Positions 56,252 to 64,000 of a stretch of DNA of 64,000 nt are shown here, piece after piece (positions within the stretch are counted from its first letter, which is position 1; every line of letters begins with the position of its first letter). The stretch lies in NCBI GenBank assembly GCA_023416655.1, contig JAEZHK010000052.1:7177-71176 (forward strand). Direction: 5' to 3'. Position numbers and translations under genes: made by a program. A model generated the notes under the pieces. It worked only from the letters and a program-made list of their open reading frames with translations. It made no database searches and was not told where the DNA came from. The stretch comes from Bacillota bacterium (GTDB lineage Bacteria; Bacillota; Clostridia; Christensenellales; Aristaeellaceae).

Positions 56252-57160
56252 TTAGGCTCCTTTCTTGGGTTCAAAGCCTACGCGGCGCTTGCGTCCGCTC
56301 TCCAGGACCGGCGTGGCCCGGATCGCGTCCATGATGCCCTTGGGGTCCGGAAGGATCGGCACGAAGGCGATCACCACGCGGCCGTCGGACATCTCGCGCT
56401 CGGTGAACTTGTACTGCTTGACGCCGAAGGAGCGCGCCGCGTCAAACATCATGGCCTTGCGCTGCCCCGCCTGCTCGACGATCACGCGGTGTTTTTCCAT
56501 TCGGGGCTTGACCACTACCGAAACGCCTTCCTCCCGGAAGAGCTTCTGCGCCTTCTCCGTGCCCAGCTGGTTCGTGACGTAGATGCCGTCCACGTAGAGC
56601 GAGCCGTCCTTCACCTCGATTTTGCCCAGGGAGAGGTCGCACAGGTCGCCGATCCGCTTGCCCGACGTGAATCGGACCAGAAGCCAGATAAGGATTGTGC
56701 CGATAGCCGCCGCGAGGGCGAGGTTGGCGGCGATCTGCTTTAGACCCATCGCGGTCAGCACGCTTACGGTGCCCAGCGCCGTAAGCAGGGAGATGTAATT
56801 TCTCGACTCGTAGGTCTTCGCGATGCCGTCGATGTAGCCTTCGCCGCGCTCGGCCATCTCCGCGCTTTCGAGCGTCTCAAGGCTCTCCTGTTCCTGCTTG
56901 CGCACCTCGCGGAAGTGCTGCACCGCCAGCGCGAGGAAGGTGAAGGCGGTGAAGTCCTTGGCGAGCAGTGCCGGGACCGCCACCGAGCCGAGCGCCGAGG
57001 CGATGAACCCGGTCACCAGGTGGATCAGGTAGGCGTTCGGGTAGCTGGGCACCTGTCGCGCGTCGATGCGGATCGTGACAAAGCGCGCGATCGTCCCTGC
57101 CGCGATCCCGCACAGGATGATCGCAAGGTTGTACCCTTCAAGAACCTCTTTGCCGTTCAT
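56252..57160 (-). CDS. YIEGIA-family membrane protein (YphB-like, sporulation-associated)
   Basis: 302-aa membrane protein. N-terminal TM segments (NLAIILCGIAAGTIARFVTI, AYLIHLVTGFIASALGSVAVPALLA, FTAFTFLALAVQHF) are followed by the family-defining motif, here GYIDGIAKTYESRNYISLLTAL. Two more TM helices and a cytoplasmic alpha/beta domain with a Lys/Arg-rich tail follow. The start MNGKEVLEGYNLAIILCG at 57160 is preferred to the long upstream frame; GGAGG lies 10 nt before it. Family members occur only in spore-formers as far as I know. It is divergent from the SplB-like gene. Confidence 0.88.
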   Translation of the reverse strand: MNGKEVLEGYNLAIILCGIAAGTIARFVTIRIDARQVPSYPNAYLIHLVTGFIASALGSVAVPALLAKDFTAFTFLALAVQHFREVRKQEQESLETLESAEMAERGEGYIDGIAKTYESRNYISLLTALGTVSVLTAMGLKQIAANLALAAAIGTILIWLLVRFTSGKRIGDLCDLSLGKIEVKDGSLYVDGIYVTNQLGTEKAQKLFREEGVSVVVKPRMEKHRVIVEQAGQRKAMMFDAARSFGVKQYKFTEREMSDGRVVIAFVPILPDPKGIMDAIRATPVLESGRKRRVGFEPKKGA

Positions 57161-57301
57161 GGGACGTTCGCCTCCGGCGTTCGATCGTTTTTCGTGGCTT
57201 TTTTCGCCTCCTCCGGGCAGACTAAACTGGGTTCTTACAACATTGTTCCGGAAAAGGGAGAACCTATTCCGGTGGGTTGATTTGCGTTTGCGGAGGAAGC
57301 C

Positions 57302-58303
57302 ATGAAGCCCGAGTTTGACGCCGTGTACTATGAGCCGCAGGCCCTCGAATATCCGCTGGGAAAGACCCTGCGGGAGGAATTCGCGAGCCTTCCCTGGACC
57401 CAGATCGAAAGCCACAACCGCATTCCGGAATTCCAGGCGGCGGAGAACCGGGATTTTGCGCGCCTCAAGCGGCATCTTGTGGTGGGCGTGCGGAAGACGC
57501 ACAAGTACGCGGAAAACCACAAGGTGTCGGACTGGCTCGTGCCGTACACCTCGTCCGGCTGCCGGGCGATGTGCCTGTACTGCTACCTGGTGTGCAGCTA
57601 CAACAAGTGCTCGTATTTGCGGCTCTTCGTCAACCGCGAGCAGATGATGGACCGGATGCTGAAGGTGGACGCGGAATCCCCGCGGCCTTTGACGTTTGAG
57701 ATCGGCAGCAACAGCGACCTTGTCATGGAAAACGAGGTCACGGGCAACCTGCCGTGGACGGTCAATCAGTTTGCAAAGTACGGGCGTGGCGCGCTGACGT
57801 TCCCGACAAAGTTCGACATGGCGCAGCCTCTTTTAAACCTCGACCACCGGGGGAAGGTCGTCTTCCGGATGAGCGTCAACCCGGAGGAGATCATCCGGAA
57901 GATCGAAATCGGCACCTCGCCGCTTGCTGGGAGGGTCAATGCGCTCAACGCCGTGAGCGAATCGGGCTACCCGGTGGGGATACTGATCGCGCCGGTCATC
58001 CTGCTGCCCGACTGGAAGAAGCTCTACGGCGAGCTGATCGACTTCCTCGCGGACGCGCTGGGCCGCCGCGTCCGGGAGGACGGCTTCATTGAGATCATCC
58101 TCATGACCTACAGCTTCGTGCAGAACGCGATCAATCAGGATGCGTTCCCGGGCGGGACGCAGCTTTTGGACCGGGAGATCATGACCGGCCGGGGAAAGGG
58201 CAAGTACTGCTACCAGCAGGGCCCGCGCGCCGAAGCCGAGGCGTTCCTCCGGGAGCGCCTCGCCGCAAAGCTGCCGGGCATGCGGATTCTGTACGTCAGC
58301 TAG
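57302..58303 (+). CDS. splB: SplB-like radical SAM protein (spore photoproduct lyase family)
   Basis: 333-aa cytoplasmic radical SAM enzyme. The [4Fe-4S] motif is CxxxCxxC, with Cys87, Cys91 and Cys94 in SSGCRAMCLYCYL, directly followed by Tyr95 as in SplB. FVTK-like (LTFPTKFD) and RMSVNPEEIIRKIE match the SplB core. Compared from memory with B. subtilis SplB (EAACTSD), the H-donor Cys141 position is Ser136 here (EIGSNSD), while two extra cysteines (98, 103) sit next to the cluster. It may therefore be a paralogue with altered chemistry. GGAGG lies upstream of the ATG. Confidence 0.85.
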   Translation: MKPEFDAVYYEPQALEYPLGKTLREEFASLPWTQIESHNRIPEFQAAENRDFARLKRHLVVGVRKTHKYAENHKVSDWLVPYTSSGCRAMCLYCYLVCSYNKCSYLRLFVNREQMMDRMLKVDAESPRPLTFEIGSNSDLVMENEVTGNLPWTVNQFAKYGRGALTFPTKFDMAQPLLNLDHRGKVVFRMSVNPEEIIRKIEIGTSPLAGRVNALNAVSESGYPVGILIAPVILLPDWKKLYGELIDFLADALGRRVREDGFIEIILMTYSFVQNAINQDAFPGGTQLLDREIMTGRGKGKYCYQQGPRAEAEAFLRERLAAKLPGMRILYVS

Positions 58304-58368
58304 GGTCTTCGCATAATCACGCGGCGTGCGGAAAACACTGCCAGGGAATTCTTTCCGGAGGGATGCCA

Positions 58369-60693
58369 ATGAGCGGGGTGATCGGGACCAACGTGCGGCG
58401 CGTGGAAGCCTGGGAGAAGGTCACAGGGGAGGCCGTCTACACAGACGACCTGCCCACAGTGGGCCTTCTCTCCGCGCGGCTTTTGACGAGCACCCGCGCC
58501 CACGCCAAAATCTTAAGCATCGACACATCCCGGGCGCTTTCCTCGCCGGGCGTGCGGGCGGTGCTGACCGGCGCGGACTGCCCGGAACGCTTTGGCCCGC
58601 TGGTGTTGGACAGGCCCGCGCTGGCGAGGGACGTGGTGCGCTACGCCGGGGAGCCTGTGGCCATGGCCGTGGCCCTGACCGAATGGGAGGCGGAGGAGGC
58701 CGTGCGGAAAATCCGCGTGGAATACGAGCCGCTGCCCGCGGTGCTTTCCCCCTCCGAAGCGCTCGCGCCGGACGCGCCGCTGGTGCATGAAAAGCCGGAC
58801 GGCTACCGGAAGGTCAAAGAGGACATCACCCCCGAGGCGGGGACCAATGTCGCAAGCCGCACCCGCATGCGAAAGGGAAATGTAGAGCGCGCGCTGAATG
58901 AGTGCGACGTGGTGGTCACCCGGCGCTTTTGCCTGCCCCCTTCGGATCATCTGGCGATGGAGGTCCGCGCCGCCCGGGCGGAGATTTCCATGGACGGCGA
59001 GATTTTGATCACCACTTCCTCGCAGGCACCCTACGCCGTCGCCAAGCAACTCTCCGAATCCTTCGTGATCCCGACCGGGAAGATCCGGGTGCGCGTGCCG
59101 TTCGTGGGCGGCGGATTCGGCGGGAAGGCGCCGGTGACGCTGGAAATCCTCGCGTTCCTCGCCTCCAAAAGCGTCGGCGGGCAGGCGGTGCGGCTCACCC
59201 TCCCCCGCGAGCAGGACATGGCGTCCGCCCCATGCCGGATCGGGCTGGAGGCGGAGATCGCGCTGGGCGCGAAGCGGGACGGGCGCATCCTGGCCGCGGT
59301 CATGACCTACAACCTCGATTCCGGCGCGTATGCCGACATCGCCCCCAACATGGCCAAGGCCATCGCGGTGGACGGCACCGGCCCGTACAACATCGAAAAC
59401 CTGAGCCTGGACGCGCTGTGCGTGTACACAAACCACACCTACGCTACATCCTTCCGCGGCTTCGCCCACGAATCCTGCACGTTCTGCGTGGAGCGGGCGA
59501 TGGACGCGCTCGCCCGGGAGCTAGCGATGGACCCGCTTCAGCTGCGACTCGTGAACGCGATCCGGCCAGGGGACTTCACGCCCTCGCAGGTCCCCTGCAC
59601 GCCAAGCTTCCTCGGCGACCTCCCCGCCTGCATCGAAAAGGTGAAGGCGCTCTCCGGCTGGGACGGTACGGTAAGGCCGATTAAGCCCCATACAGTGCGC
59701 GCGATGGGCGTCGCCTGCCTCTGGAAAACCTCCAATCCCCCGACGAACGCCGTCTCCGGCGCGCTGGTCACGTTCAATTCCGACGGCAGCGTCAACCTGA
59801 ATACCGGCGTGGTCGAGATGGGCTCGGGCAGCCAGACGCTGCTGGCGCAGATGCTGGCGGAGAAGCTGGGCATCGGAGTCGATCAGGTGCACACGTCGAT
59901 GCACGTGGACACGCGCACCGCGCCCGAGCACTGGAAAACCGTCGCCAGCCTCTCCGGATACATGGCGGGGCACGCGGTGGTGCGGGCGGCGGACGACATC
60001 ATAAACCAGCTCCGCGCGACCGGCGCGGAGGCGCTTGGCTGCCCGCCGGAGGACATCGTCGTCGCCAATGGTCGCGTTTGCTCGAAGAAGAACCCCGAAA
60101 AGTTCATCCTTTTCAAGGACATCGCGCAAGGGTACAAGGCGGCGGACGGGCAGTCCGTGGGCGAACCGGCACTGGGCCGTGGCGGCTACATGCTGAAGGG
60201 ACTTTGCGAGCTGGACCCCGAAACCGGCAAGGGCAAGGCCGGCCCCAGCCGCACACCGGGCGCGCAGGTCGTGGAGGTCGAGGCGGACCTCCGGGATTTC
60301 ACCTTCCGCATCCTCTCGGCCTCGACGGTCATCGACGCAGGCAGCCTCGTCAATCCCGAGGCGATGCGCGCGTCCGTCGCGGGCGGCATGGCGATGGGGC
60401 TGAGCCTCGCAAGCCGCGAAGCGTATCATTACGACGCTTCGGGCGTGATGGATACGCCGAACCTTCGAACGTATAAGCTTTTGCACATCGGGCAGGAGCC
60501 GGACTATCGGGTGGACTTCGTGGAAACCCCGGACGGGGGCGCGCCGTTCGGCGTGCGCAGCATTTCGGAGCACGGCGTCATTGGCATGGCCGCGGCGCTG
60601 GGCAACGCGCTTTCGGCGGCGTTCGGGATCGACTTGACATTCCTTCCGCTGACGCCGGAAAAGCTGTGGCGCGCCTCGGGGGGCAAGGCATGA
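58369..60693 (+). CDS. Molybdenum hydroxylase large subunit (xanthine dehydrogenase/aldehyde oxidase family)
   Basis: 774-aa molybdopterin-binding catalytic subunit. It opens with GTNVRRVEAWEKVTGEAVYTDDLP, then an aldehyde-oxidase hammerhead domain (residues ~15-125), and the cofactor motifs PFVGGGFGGKAPVT, SFRGFAHE and EMGSGSQTLLAQM. The conserved EHGVIG near the C-terminus (residue ~730) contains the catalytic glutamate. It starts at ATG 58369, 6 nt after GGAGGG, rather than 58363. It overlaps the FAD-subunit gene by 4 bp. Substrate (purine, nicotinate or aldehyde) cannot be read from sequence. Confidence 0.93.
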   Translation: MSGVIGTNVRRVEAWEKVTGEAVYTDDLPTVGLLSARLLTSTRAHAKILSIDTSRALSSPGVRAVLTGADCPERFGPLVLDRPALARDVVRYAGEPVAMAVALTEWEAEEAVRKIRVEYEPLPAVLSPSEALAPDAPLVHEKPDGYRKVKEDITPEAGTNVASRTRMRKGNVERALNECDVVVTRRFCLPPSDHLAMEVRAARAEISMDGEILITTSSQAPYAVAKQLSESFVIPTGKIRVRVPFVGGGFGGKAPVTLEILAFLASKSVGGQAVRLTLPREQDMASAPCRIGLEAEIALGAKRDGRILAAVMTYNLDSGAYADIAPNMAKAIAVDGTGPYNIENLSLDALCVYTNHTYATSFRGFAHESCTFCVERAMDALARELAMDPLQLRLVNAIRPGDFTPSQVPCTPSFLGDLPACIEKVKALSGWDGTVRPIKPHTVRAMGVACLWKTSNPPTNAVSGALVTFNSDGSVNLNTGVVEMGSGSQTLLAQMLAEKLGIGVDQVHTSMHVDTRTAPEHWKTVASLSGYMAGHAVVRAADDIINQLRATGAEALGCPPEDIVVANGRVCSKKNPEKFILFKDIAQGYKAADGQSVGEPALGRGGYMLKGLCELDPETGKGKAGPSRTPGAQVVEVEADLRDFTFRILSASTVIDAGSLVNPEAMRASVAGGMAMGLSLASREAYHYDASGVMDTPNLRTYKLLHIGQEPDYRVDFVETPDGGAPFGVRSISEHGVIGMAAALGNALSAAFGIDLTFLPLTPEKLWRASGGKA

Positions 60694-61529
60694 TTCCATT
60701 CAATTTCTCGTACCTGCGCCCGGACACGCTGGAGGAAGCCGTGCATGCGTATCAGGAAATCGCGCGGGCGGGGAAGTCCGCGCTCTACTACGCGGGCGGC
60801 AGCGAGATCATCAGCATGTGTCGGGCGGGCGCGATCCGGCCGGACGCCGTGATCGACGTGAAGGACATTTCCGAACTGAACGTCATTTCGTCAGACCACG
60901 GCGCTCTCACCCTCGGCGCGGCGCTGACCCTGAACCAGATCAAGGAATCGAAGCTCTTCCCGCTGATGAGCCTCGCCTGCGGGCGGATCGCCGACCACAC
61001 CAACCAGTGCAGGATCACGCTGGGCGGAAACCTGTGCGGGACGATTATCTACCGCGAAACCAGCCTGCCGCTGCTTCTCGCGGACGCGGAGGTTTCGGTC
61101 TTCGGCCCGGAGGGAGCGCGCACCCTGCCCTTCGCCCGCGTTTTCGACGGCCGGATGCGGCTTGCGCCCGGCGAACTGCTGACCCAGGTGCGCGTGCCGG
61201 GCTGGGCGCTTTCGGCGCGCCACGCGCACTTCAAAAAGACCGCGCAGGAGAAGATCGACTATCCGCTGGTGGGCGTCACCGCGCTGATCGCGGACAATGT
61301 GCTGCGCTGCGCGTTTTCGGGGTTTGCGGACGCGCCTTTCCGCTCCGCTGGGGTGGAGGCGATCCTGAACGACCGGAGCATGCCCGTCGGGGACCGGGCG
61401 GCGCGAGCCGCGGCGGCGCTTGCGGAGTGCGCGAAGAGCGACGTGGAAGCATCAAAGGAATACCGCCTCTTTGTGACCCGGAACACGCTGAAGGCACTTC
61501 TGGAGGGGTGGGAAGATGGTTCGATATGA
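60690..61529 (+). CDS. Molybdenum hydroxylase FAD-binding subunit
   Basis: 279-aa flavoprotein subunit that passes electrons from the iron-sulfur subunit to the acceptor. The FAD motifs are YYAGGSEIISMCRAG and LGGNLCGTIIYRETSLPLLLADAEV. The C-terminal CO-dehydrogenase-flavoprotein domain follows (ADNVLRCAFSGFADAPFRSAGVEAIL). The ATG overlaps the stop of the large subunit (ATGA), and it overlaps the iron-sulfur gene by 14 bp. Confidence 0.93.
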   Translation: MIPFNFSYLRPDTLEEAVHAYQEIARAGKSALYYAGGSEIISMCRAGAIRPDAVIDVKDISELNVISSDHGALTLGAALTLNQIKESKLFPLMSLACGRIADHTNQCRITLGGNLCGTIIYRETSLPLLLADAEVSVFGPEGARTLPFARVFDGRMRLAPGELLTQVRVPGWALSARHAHFKKTAQEKIDYPLVGVTALIADNVLRCAFSGFADAPFRSAGVEAILNDRSMPVGDRAARAAAALAECAKSDVEASKEYRLFVTRNTLKALLEGWEDGSI

Positions 61530-61986
61530 TGGGATGTCGGTGATCGTGCTGAACGTCAACGGGGAAGCGCGGCAGGTCGCGGTGCGCCCGTCGGACCTGC
61601 TGCTTGACGTGCTCCGGGAGCAGCTGGGGCTGACCGGCGCGAAGCCGGGCTGCCGCAACGGCGACTGCGGCGCGTGCACGGTGGTTGTGGACGGCTGGCC
61701 CGCGAAATCCTGCCTGATGCTGGCGGTGGAGGCCGAGGGCCATGCCATCACCACCGTCGAGGGCCTGGGCGGGCACGCGCCCGAGCAGAGGGCTTTCGTC
61801 GAGGAGAACGCGTTCCAGTGCGGCTACTGCACATCCGGCTTCCTCATGGTCTGCCACGCGCTGCGGCTCCATCACGACGCGCTGCCGGAGGAGATCGTCG
61901 TGGAGGAATGGCTGCAGTCGAACCTCTGCCGCTGCACCAGCTATCAGGAGATCCGTTGCGCGGTGCGCGCGATGTTCGGCGGCTAA
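61516..61986 (+). CDS. Molybdenum hydroxylase [2Fe-2S] subunit
   Basis: 156-aa electron-transfer subunit with two [2Fe-2S] clusters. The plant-ferredoxin-type cluster is held by Cys46, 51, 54 and 66 (GCRNGDCGACTVVVDG...SC). The helical-bundle cluster is held by Cys102, 105, 138 and 140 (CGYCTSGF...LCRC). Length is typical. Order large-FAD-FeS is common in Clostridia. The ATG 61516 follows GGAGGGG; MSVIVLNVNG (61534) is an alternative start. Confidence 0.94.
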   Translation: MVRYDGMSVIVLNVNGEARQVAVRPSDLLLDVLREQLGLTGAKPGCRNGDCGACTVVVDGWPAKSCLMLAVEAEGHAITTVEGLGGHAPEQRAFVEENAFQCGYCTSGFLMVCHALRLHHDALPEEIVVEEWLQSNLCRCTSYQEIRCAVRAMFGG

Positions 61987-62068
61987 TCTCGCCGGGTTTT
62001 CCACTCATCCCCGCCCTGACGCGCACAATATGAACCCCTATGACCTGTCAACTGAATACCGGTTTTGC

Positions 62069-62098
62069 CCGCGGCTCATGCCGCGGTTTTCTCTTTTT
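62069..62098 (+). terminator. Terminator after the molybdenum hydroxylase operon
   Basis: CCGCGG-CTCATG-CCGCGG followed by TTTTCTCTTTTT. Confidence 0.85.
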
Positions 62099-62218
62099 AG
62101 GGATCAACTGGTCGTAAGTGCCTGAAAAATCCCGCGGTTGCTTTAGGAATTCGCGAGGCTGGGGCCGAACGGTCGCGGCGGCGCGAATTTTTTCTGCCGT
62201 GATGGAAAAATGCCTCAC

Positions 62219-62248
62219 TTGTGGTTGAATTTATTGACGGTTTATAAT
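62219..62248 (+). promoter_or_regulatory. Promoter of the ribose-type ABC operon
   Basis: -35 TTGTGG (62219-62224), 18-bp spacer, -10 TATAAT (62243-62248). The stretch between terminator and promoter shows nothing else. Confidence 0.6.
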
Positions 62249-62303
62249 GTAAGCAGTCCTGAATGCGGCGAAGGTGCCGCACATATAAGGAGGGTCAAGT
62301 CTC

Positions 62304-63275
62304 ATGAAGAAGCTTGTTGCACTGATCATGGCGTTGTCTCTGATCCTGACCGTTGGCATGATGCCGGGCCTCGCGGAGGCGGCGGACAAGTCCGACCAGC
62401 TCTACATCGAAGTCAGCGCGTTGGGCGGCCTGGACTACTTCTACGATCATATGCTGGGCTGCGAGATGGCGGGCAAGGAGCTGGGCGTGCGCACCGAGTA
62501 CGTCGGCCCCACCGACTACGACATGAACGCCATGATCGCCGCCTTCGAGCAGGCCATCGCCAAGAAGCCCAACGGCATCGTGGTGGTCGGGTTTGAAGAC
62601 ACGCTGGTGCCCATCGTGGACAAGGCCATCGCGGAGGGCATCCCGGTCGTGACCGTGGATGCCGACCTCCCGACCTCCAAGCGCCTCAGCTTCGTCGGCA
62701 CGGGCAACTACACCGCGGGCTTCACCGGCGGCAAGTACCTGGCCGAAGCGCTGGGCGGCAAGGGCAAAGTCGCGCTGATGACCAAGCCCGGCCAGTCGAA
62801 CCTCGAGGAGCGCATCCGCGGCTATCAGGAAGCGCTGGCGACGTTCCCGGAGATCGAAGTCGTGCAGATCGCCGACACCCAGTCCGATCCCATCGTCGCG
62901 GCGCAGGCCGCCGGCACGCTCTTGCAGAAGTTCCCGGACCTCGCGGGCATCGCGTGCGTTGAGGCCGCGGGCGGCTCCGGCGCGGCCACGGCCGTGAAGG
63001 AAGCGGGCAAGGTCGGCCAGGTCAAGATCATCTCCATGGACCGCGGCGAAGACGTGCTCAACGACATCGAGGCGGGCGTGATCACCGCTTCCGTCGCGCA
63101 GCAGACCGCGCTCATGCCCTACTACGCCATCGAGATCCTGATCAATGTCAACAACTCGAACGTCGCCATCACCAGCGACAACGCGGCGGCGGGCGTCTCG
63201 GGCGTGCCGGCCAGCGTCGATACCGGCGTCATCATCATCGACGCCAACAACGCGAAATATTTCAAGAGAGGCTAA
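62304..63275 (+). CDS. Ribose-type sugar-binding protein (periplasmic-binding family 4)
   Basis: 323-aa secreted binding protein with signal peptide MKKLVALIMALSLILTVGMMPGLAEA and no lipobox. The fold motifs are MIAAFEQAIAKKPNGIVVVGFE, GIPVVTVDADLP, FVGTGNYTAGFTGGKYLAEALGGKGKV and the hinge/C-lobe DPIVAAQAAGTLLQKFPDLAGI, as in RbsB/xylitol-binding proteins. AAGGAGG precedes the ATG. A strong hairpin with T-run follows its stop, before the ATPase gene. Ligand probably a monosaccharide or polyol. Confidence 0.93.
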   Translation: MKKLVALIMALSLILTVGMMPGLAEAADKSDQLYIEVSALGGLDYFYDHMLGCEMAGKELGVRTEYVGPTDYDMNAMIAAFEQAIAKKPNGIVVVGFEDTLVPIVDKAIAEGIPVVTVDADLPTSKRLSFVGTGNYTAGFTGGKYLAEALGGKGKVALMTKPGQSNLEERIRGYQEALATFPEIEVVQIADTQSDPIVAAQAAGTLLQKFPDLAGIACVEAAGGSGAATAVKEAGKVGQVKIISMDRGEDVLNDIEAGVITASVAQQTALMPYYAIEILINVNNSNVAITSDNAAAGVSGVPASVDTGVIIIDANNAKYFKRG

Positions 63276-63332
63276 TGCCGCAGCGCGGAAAATCCGCAAG
63301 AAGATTCTCTAATGCGGTAAGGAATTGATCTG

Positions 63333-63370
63333 GTACGCGGCGGACGGCGGGCCGTCCGTCCGCGTACTTT
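63333..63370 (+). terminator. Terminator/attenuator between binding protein and ATPase
   Basis: GTACGCGGCGGACGGC ... GCCGTCCGTCCGCGTAC followed by TTTTT. It would give much higher binding-protein than ATPase expression. Confidence 0.8.
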
Positions 63371-63395
63371 TTGACAAGCGAAGCGAGGTGGGCCT

Positions 63396-64000
63396 ATGGG
63401 CGAATATGTGCTTCAGGCGCGCGGCATCGTCAAGAGCTTCCCAGGCGTCAAGGCGCTCGCCGGGGTAGACTTCAAGGTCAGGCCCGGCGAGGTGCACGCG
63501 CTGGTGGGCGAGAATGGCGCGGGCAAGTCCACGCTGATGATGGTGCTGGGCGGGATCTACCGGCCCGACGCGGGCGAAATCTACGTGGAGGACCGGCTGG
63601 CGCATTTTCAGACGCCGCGGGACTCCATCGAAAGCGGCATCGGCATCGTGTTCCAGGAACTGAGCCTCGTGCCGCAGCTCAGCGTGGCGGAGAACATCTA
63701 CTTCAACCGCCAGCCGGTGGGGCCGTTGGGGCTTGTAGACTACAAAAAGCTCAACCGCGGCGCGGCCCAGATGCTGAAGCTCTTTGAGATCGACGACATC
63801 CAGCCCACGGAGTTGGTCCGCAACCTCCCCATCGCCAGCCAGCAGGTGGTGGAGATTTTGAAGGCCATGAGCGAGTCGCCCCGGGTGATCGTGCTGGACG
63901 AGCCGACAAGCTCCTTAACCGAGGTCGAAGTAAAAAAGCTGTTCGAGAACATCTGCAAGCTCAAAAAACAGGGCATCGCGTTCATCTACATCTCGCACCA
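63396..64000 (+). CDS. Ribose-type ABC transporter ATP-binding protein (partial, cut by right edge)
   Basis: The first 201 residues of a two-domain RbsA/XylG-type ATPase. Walker A GENGAGKST is at residues 38-46, the Q-loop at GIVFQELSL, and the signature region NLPIASQQVVEILKAM precedes Walker B VIVLDEPTSSL and the switch His in YISH. AGGTGG precedes ATG 63396. The frame is still open at base 64000. The permease gene is expected beyond the window. Confidence 0.94.
   Translation, partial: MGEYVLQARGIVKSFPGVKALAGVDFKVRPGEVHALVGENGAGKSTLMMVLGGIYRPDAGEIYVEDRLAHFQTPRDSIESGIGIVFQELSLVPQLSVAENIYFNRQPVGPLGLVDYKKLNRGAAQMLKLFEIDDIQPTELVRNLPIASQQVVEILKAMSESPRVIVLDEPTSSLTEVEVKKLFENICKLKKQGIAFIYISH

Overview
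The window is a GC-rich (clearly above 60 % by eye), gene-dense chromosomal segment from a Gram-positive, probably spore-forming anaerobe of the class Clostridia. The evidence is YesM/YesN-type two-component regulation, a nine-gene Na+-type V-ATPase operon in the Enterococcus hirae ntp order, several Firmicute-style sugar ABC systems, a SplB-like radical SAM gene beside a YIEGIA-family sporulation gene, and a ydjGHI-like membrane-stress cluster. High-GC gut Clostridia such as Christensenellales fit, but no rRNA or marker gene in the window proves this. No tRNA, rRNA, CRISPR array, transposase or prophage gene was seen.

Layout. 0-5.3 kb: a ribose/galactose-type ABC ATPase (cut by the left edge), a YesN/YesM-like regulator pair and a GDIHG metallophosphoesterase whose 5' end is occupied by a repeat. 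5.4-12.5 kb: a LacI-controlled alpha-L-arabinofuranoside operon (binding protein, two permeases, GH51, GH43) with two identical GTAACGTTAC operators. 12.7-15.3 kb: a small ORF, zwf and a cyclase-family hydrolase. 15.7-33.2 kb: an ion-homeostasis island. It holds ktrB-ktrA, the convergent nine-gene V-ATPase operon, a KdpD/KdpE-like pair, and an operon of a TPR protein, two TrkA proteins, an unlisted 38-residue membrane peptide, TrkH and an exported OB-fold-like protein. 33.3-36.2 kb: a Gfo/Idh/MocA dehydrogenase, a sugar isomerase/epimerase and an AraC regulator. 36.3-39.9 kb: LysR, aspartase, a MerR-DctM chimeric remnant and a frameshifted small gene. 39.9-42.7 kb: an EAL-HDOD protein, an SDR and an XRE regulator. 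43-46.2 kb: the ydjGHI-like cluster. 46.4-53 kb: an ArsR-type regulator and a beta-L-arabinofuranoside cluster ending in GH127. 53.2-55.7 kb: a secreted four-module leucine-rich-repeat protein. 56-58.3 kb: a YIEGIA pair and a SplB homologue. 58.4-62 kb: a three-subunit molybdenum hydroxylase. 62.3-64 kb: a ribose-type ABC system running off the right edge.

Two repeat families cut across this layout. Family 1 has five MITE-like copies (133-232 bp) with ATACCA...TGGTAT inverted ends; one supplies the apparent N-terminus of a phosphatase and one sits at the transcription start of a regulator. Family 2 has two 161/162-bp intergenic elements that share a multi-hairpin fold supported by four compensatory base-pair changes. 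One of them is flanked by a 14-bp direct repeat that splits a terminator. Family 2 is the best candidate here for an undescribed system.

Functionally, the two arabinose systems cover alpha- and beta-linked L-arabinofuranosides, and both lack their own ATPase. The 17-kb ion island links a V-ATPase with the Na+-site residues to two K+ channel systems and a KdpDE-like regulator. Binding sites for that regulator may be visible as 11-bp-spaced direct repeats upstream of the second K+ operon.
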